Positions 61,781 to 64,000 of a DNA stretch of 64,000 bases are shown in pieces (the stretch's first letter is position 1; the number at the start of each line of letters is the position of its first letter). The DNA is taken from contig NZ_SNYS01000009.1 of the NCBI RefSeq assembly GCF_004363215.1, forward strand, positions 1-64,000, in the 5' to 3' direction. This DNA comes from Methanimicrococcus blatticola. GTDB lineage: Archaea > Halobacteriota > Methanosarcinia > Methanosarcinales > Methanosarcinaceae. Both the position numbers and the translations under genes were made by a program. Below the pieces are notes generated by a model that was not told the DNA's origin, searched no databases, and saw nothing but the letters and a program-made list of their open reading frames with translations.

Positions 61781-62782
61781 TTACATCAATCCCATTTTTT
61801 CACTTCTTTCCTTAACAAGCGCCTTATATTTTTCTTTCATTTCATCGGGCAGGAAACTTTGGTCGATTAAATCAAACCAAGAGGGAATCGTTTTTCTGAA
61901 ATTTTTATAAATGGATTGACGATATTTTTGATCTACTTTCATTGTGTCAAACATTTTTTCAAATTCTTCTTTTCCGATTTTTCTTTTCTTTCCGCTTAAC
62001 ATAAGTGCTGTTTCTTCCAAATCCTCGGGAATTGCCAGTTTTGTTGCCAACATATCATAGGCGGGTGAGAGTCTGTATTCATTTGAACCGTCTTTTATCA
62101 ATGAGAAATTTTTCAAATGCATATCTGCATTTCCGGTCAGCCAGCAAAAAATTAATTGCTCGCAAAAGCTGATCGTGTCTAAATTCGGTTTTTGAGAATG
62201 CTGCTGAATGACCTTTTGAATTTGTTCATAAGAACCTTTGTATTTATGTTCCGTCATCCGTTCTGTCAGCTGACACATGTCTTCCATATAGAATTTATTC
62301 CCTTTCTCATCGCGGTCAATTCTTTTCGTAATGTAACATAATTCGCCGTCAGCAAAGCGGATAAGGGAATGCGGAACCACTTTAATCTTTGATAATTCTG
62401 CTAAATGCATTGTCACATCTTCTAATTCCGGCAGATTTTTATATTGCTCTGATTGCGGTTTTAAAATATATCTTCCCCAAAGACCAACAATTGTAAATCG
62501 TTGTGTTTTTTTCAAAGACGGACTGAAACTTCCTTTTTTTTCTCCTCTTGTGTTTGTTTTCTCTTTATAGATGTCTAAAGAAAGTTTCGGCTGAACGCCT
62601 GTAAGTGCAGTTTGCGAACGGATGACGTCAAATGCCAGTTCATTGATTTGTTCTCTCGTGTATGGGAGTATCGGCGGACTGACCGTTCCGAATATTTTTT
62701 TAGAACAAGCGGAATGATAATCTTCGTTGTCGTTGGAAGAATCCAATTCTTTGTAACAGAATAGACATTTTTTCATATTCAT
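61781..62782 (-). CDS. HipA-family kinase, HipT-like toxin subunit
   Basis: A 333-residue Ser/Thr kinase of the HipA fold without the N-terminal subdomain, which is encoded separately upstream, as in HipBST systems. A small zinc-ribbon-like start (C6, C9, H23, C26) precedes the kinase. The Gly-rich loop is TGVQPK (61-66); the ATP lysine is K108 (ILKP), the catalytic Asp is D220 with N225 (GNADMHLKN) and the metal Asp is D243 (AYDML). HipA/HipT toxins phosphorylate aminoacyl-tRNA synthetases. ATG 62782 overlaps the stop of the HipS-like gene (ATGA). Confidence 0.85.
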   Translation of the reverse strand: MNMKKCLFCYKELDSSNDNEDYHSACSKKIFGTVSPPILPYTREQINELAFDVIRSQTALTGVQPKLSLDIYKEKTNTRGEKKGSFSPSLKKTQRFTIVGLWGRYILKPQSEQYKNLPELEDVTMHLAELSKIKVVPHSLIRFADGELCYITKRIDRDEKGNKFYMEDMCQLTERMTEHKYKGSYEQIQKVIQQHSQKPNLDTISFCEQLIFCWLTGNADMHLKNFSLIKDGSNEYRLSPAYDMLATKLAIPEDLEETALMLSGKKRKIGKEEFEKMFDTMKVDQKYRQSIYKNFRKTIPSWFDLIDQSFLPDEMKEKYKALVKERSEKMGLM

Positions 62783-63114
62783 TCCTCTTCATTATCATTT
62801 TCAATTGGAATAACGCTGACTGTACCGATGCAGTTTCTGCAGCATGCCAGCAGCAGCGACATTCTGTCCCGGCTTGAAATTTTCCAGTTTGTTTCTGCAA
62901 TATCCAAAAGCCACCCTTCCGGAATCAGCCCGTCAAAAAATGGGAATAATCTGTCACTTTTAAATGGCATCTCCTGAAGCGGCAGCGTTAAACTAATCGG
63001 CTCCGCTTTTTCATTTTGAAGATATTCTTCATGATATCGAAAAAAAAATCCGTCTTCATTTTCCGTTAAAATACCTGCCGATAAATCAGAGGTAAAAATC
63101 TCAGCTTGTTTCAT
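62779..63114 (-). CDS. HipA N-terminal-subdomain protein (HipS-like)
   Basis: A 111-residue protein of the couple_hipA/HipA N1 family: SAGILTENEDGFFFRYHEEYL, PISLTLPLQEMP, LFPFFDGLIPEGWLL, then DRMSLLLACCRNCIGTVSVIP. In classical HipA this part is fused to the kinase; here it is free-standing, as HipS is in the HipBST system, where it neutralises HipT. It has a GAGGAG site and lies 4 bp after hipB. Confidence 0.85.
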   Translation of the reverse strand: MKQAEIFTSDLSAGILTENEDGFFFRYHEEYLQNEKAEPISLTLPLQEMPFKSDRLFPFFDGLIPEGWLLDIAETNWKISSRDRMSLLLACCRNCIGTVSVIPIENDNEEE

Positions 63115-63118
63115 TCTT

Positions 63119-63337
63119 TTACTCCTCGTTCAGCGGAACAACGCCAAGTTCACTGCTGAACAAAAACAAAACCTGATTCACTTTATCCATTCTTAGCGTC
63201 TCTTTTCCTTGTTCCATCTCTCTGATGAAGCGAAGCCCGACTCCCGCCTTTTTTGATAATTCCAGCTGTGTCAGATTCGCTTTCTTCCGTTCAATTTTGA
63301 CATATTCGGAAAGTGTTAAATGTTTCTCTTTATTCAT
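63119..63337 (-). CDS. HipB-like XRE regulator/antitoxin
   Basis: A 72-residue XRE/Cro HTH protein: KIERKKANLTQLELSKKAGVGLRFIREMEQGKETLRMDKVNQVLFLFSSELGV. It is first of the three-gene unit hipB-hipS-hipT. HipB proteins bind palindromic operators and repress the operon. A repeat array with CCC/GGG dyads lies directly upstream, and the ribosome site AAGGT lies within the first dyad. Confidence 0.85.
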   Translation of the reverse strand: MNKEKHLTLSEYVKIERKKANLTQLELSKKAGVGLRFIREMEQGKETLRMDKVNQVLFLFSSELGVVPLNEE

Positions 63338-63340
63338 GAT

Positions 63341-63510
63341 TATACCTTATAAGGTCTAATCTATTTAATATTATACCCTTTTGGGGTTATTCTGGGTATA
63401 ATTCATATTATTTCATCATTTTCTTCATTTTTATACCCTTTCGGGATATTTCAAAGCTTTATTTGTCGATTTGATCTATATTCTCTGGAAATTATACCCG
63501 TTTGGGATTA
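63341..63510 (-). promoter_or_regulatory. Operator array upstream of hipB: four dyads
   Basis: Four related dyads precede hipB: ACCTTATAAGGT (63344-63355), TATACCCTTTTGGGGTTA (63372-63389) with an extra GGGTATA half-site at 63394-63400, TATACCCTTTCGGGATA (63432-63448) and TATACCCGTTTGGGATTA (63493-63510). They share the CCC(N3-5)GGG form within a TATA setting, resembling the known E. coli HipB operator TATCCN8GGATA. Beyond, 63511-63715 is A-rich with imperfect AAAATAGAACTG repeats and no gene. Confidence 0.7.
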
Positions 63511-63715
63511 TTACAGGTTATATATTTGTAAAAAAGTCAAAAACCTGACGAATTTTTCAAAAAGGATAAGTTACAGGATTGAGTCGTGAAGGTAAAACCG
63601 AAAAAATAGAACTGAAAAATAGAACTGAAAAAAAGCTGAAAAATAAAACTGAGAAGATAAAACTACAAAAAAAATTAAAAAGATAAGACTGAGAAAATAT
63701 TTCTCAATCTGATTT

Positions 63716-64000
63716 TCAGTTTTCAGCTCCCGCCATAATCAACATTTCAACAATCTCGGTAAACCCGGATTCGCTTGCATAATAAAGCGCACTCTGCTGC
63801 GCGTTATCAACCGCATTGACATCCGCTTCATTTTCAATCAGCAATCCGACGAAATCGTTGTTGCCGCGCGCGGCCGCGATAATTAACGGCGTTTCTGAAC
63901 TTTCATTCTTGAAATTGACATTCGCGCCGGCTTTGATTAAAGCCTTGCCGATAAATTGGTTCCCCATTGCCGCTGCATAATGAAGCGGGGAACTGCCGTC
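63716..64000 (-). CDS. Ankyrin repeat protein, C-terminal part (cut by window end)
   Basis: The last 94 residues of an ankyrin-repeat protein whose 5' part is outside the window. Three repeats are visible: DGSSPLHYAAAMGNQFIGKALIKAGANVNFKN, ETPLIIAAARGNNDFVGLLIENEADVNAVDN, and SALYYASESGFTEIVEMLIMAGA. The canonical TPLHxAA, VxxLLxxGAxVN features are clear. Protein-binding role likely; partner unknown. Confidence 0.85.
   Translation of the reverse strand, partial: DGSSPLHYAAAMGNQFIGKALIKAGANVNFKNESSETPLIIAAARGNNDFVGLLIENEADVNAVDNAQQSALYYASESGFTEIVEMLIMAGAEN

Overview
The window reads as a methanogenic archaeon of the Methanosarcinales. The H2-dependent methylotroph Methanimicrococcus is my best guess, but that is inference. 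Support: a corrinoid-dependent methylcobamide:CoM methyltransferase (MtaA/MtbA type) and F420-dependent Mer; archaeal CoA synthesis (pantoate kinase, phosphopantothenate synthetase, CoaBC); a Kae1-Bud32 fusion; archaeal Elp3, NreA, LSm and L37e; GGTGA/GGAGG Shine-Dalgarno sites; and TTTAAATA-type TATA boxes. UUG appears to be the start codon of at least six genes. None of the 55 reading frames listed ends in TAG. A small DUF1330 gene is interrupted in frame by a single TAG where a Trp is usual. Both facts fit a genome that decodes UAG as pyrrolysine.

Layout: 1-70 is the 3' half of a 5S rRNA gene. 0.2-9 kb holds the methyltransferase, a membrane/PHP cluster, RlmE, the CoaBC-pantoate kinase pair and a radical SAM enzyme. 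9-16 kb holds an acyl-CoA ligase with an XRE-cupin regulator, AhcY, a PPP phosphatase and a deoxyadenosine/SAH deaminase. 16-19 kb has an unknown gene, an anchored surface protein, the DUF1330 gene and a decayed, highly structured spacer. 19-29 kb has ArgF, PurD, an Rrf2/iron-sulfur flavoprotein unit, a secondary-alcohol dehydrogenase, an XTP pyrophosphatase and Kae1-Bud32. 28.8-32.9 kb has an ADP-ribosyltransferase-like gene with a tiny partner ORF, a large surface protein and phosphopantothenate synthetase. 33-48 kb has an M1 aminopeptidase, an AK6-like kinase, a cysteine desulfurase, a putative regulator, a CDIN1/C15orf41-like nuclease, a 35-residue-repeat protein, Prs, Nnr and a TrkA-N/DHH protein. 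48-61.6 kb is mostly housekeeping: nucleotidyltransferase, SUI1, NreA, NadM, Mer, Elp3, ThiD-ThiN, LSm, L37e and PurF. 61.7-64 kb carries a three-gene HipB/HipS/HipT-like toxin-antitoxin module with an operator array, then a truncated ankyrin protein.

Spacers are unusual. At least eight carry copies or fragments of one dispersed element of about 300-550 bp, with an imperfect terminal palindrome, a conserved CGTTCGC/GCGAACG hairpin and a variable minisatellite. Five of the seven long copies lie between convergent genes. Other spacers hold simple tandem repeats of 8, 15, 16, 35 and 41 bp.

The metabolic genes fit together: Mer and the methyltransferase belong to C1 metabolism, three proteins cover archaeal CoA synthesis, AhcY and the deaminase recycle S-adenosyl products, and PurD, PurF and Prs feed purine synthesis.
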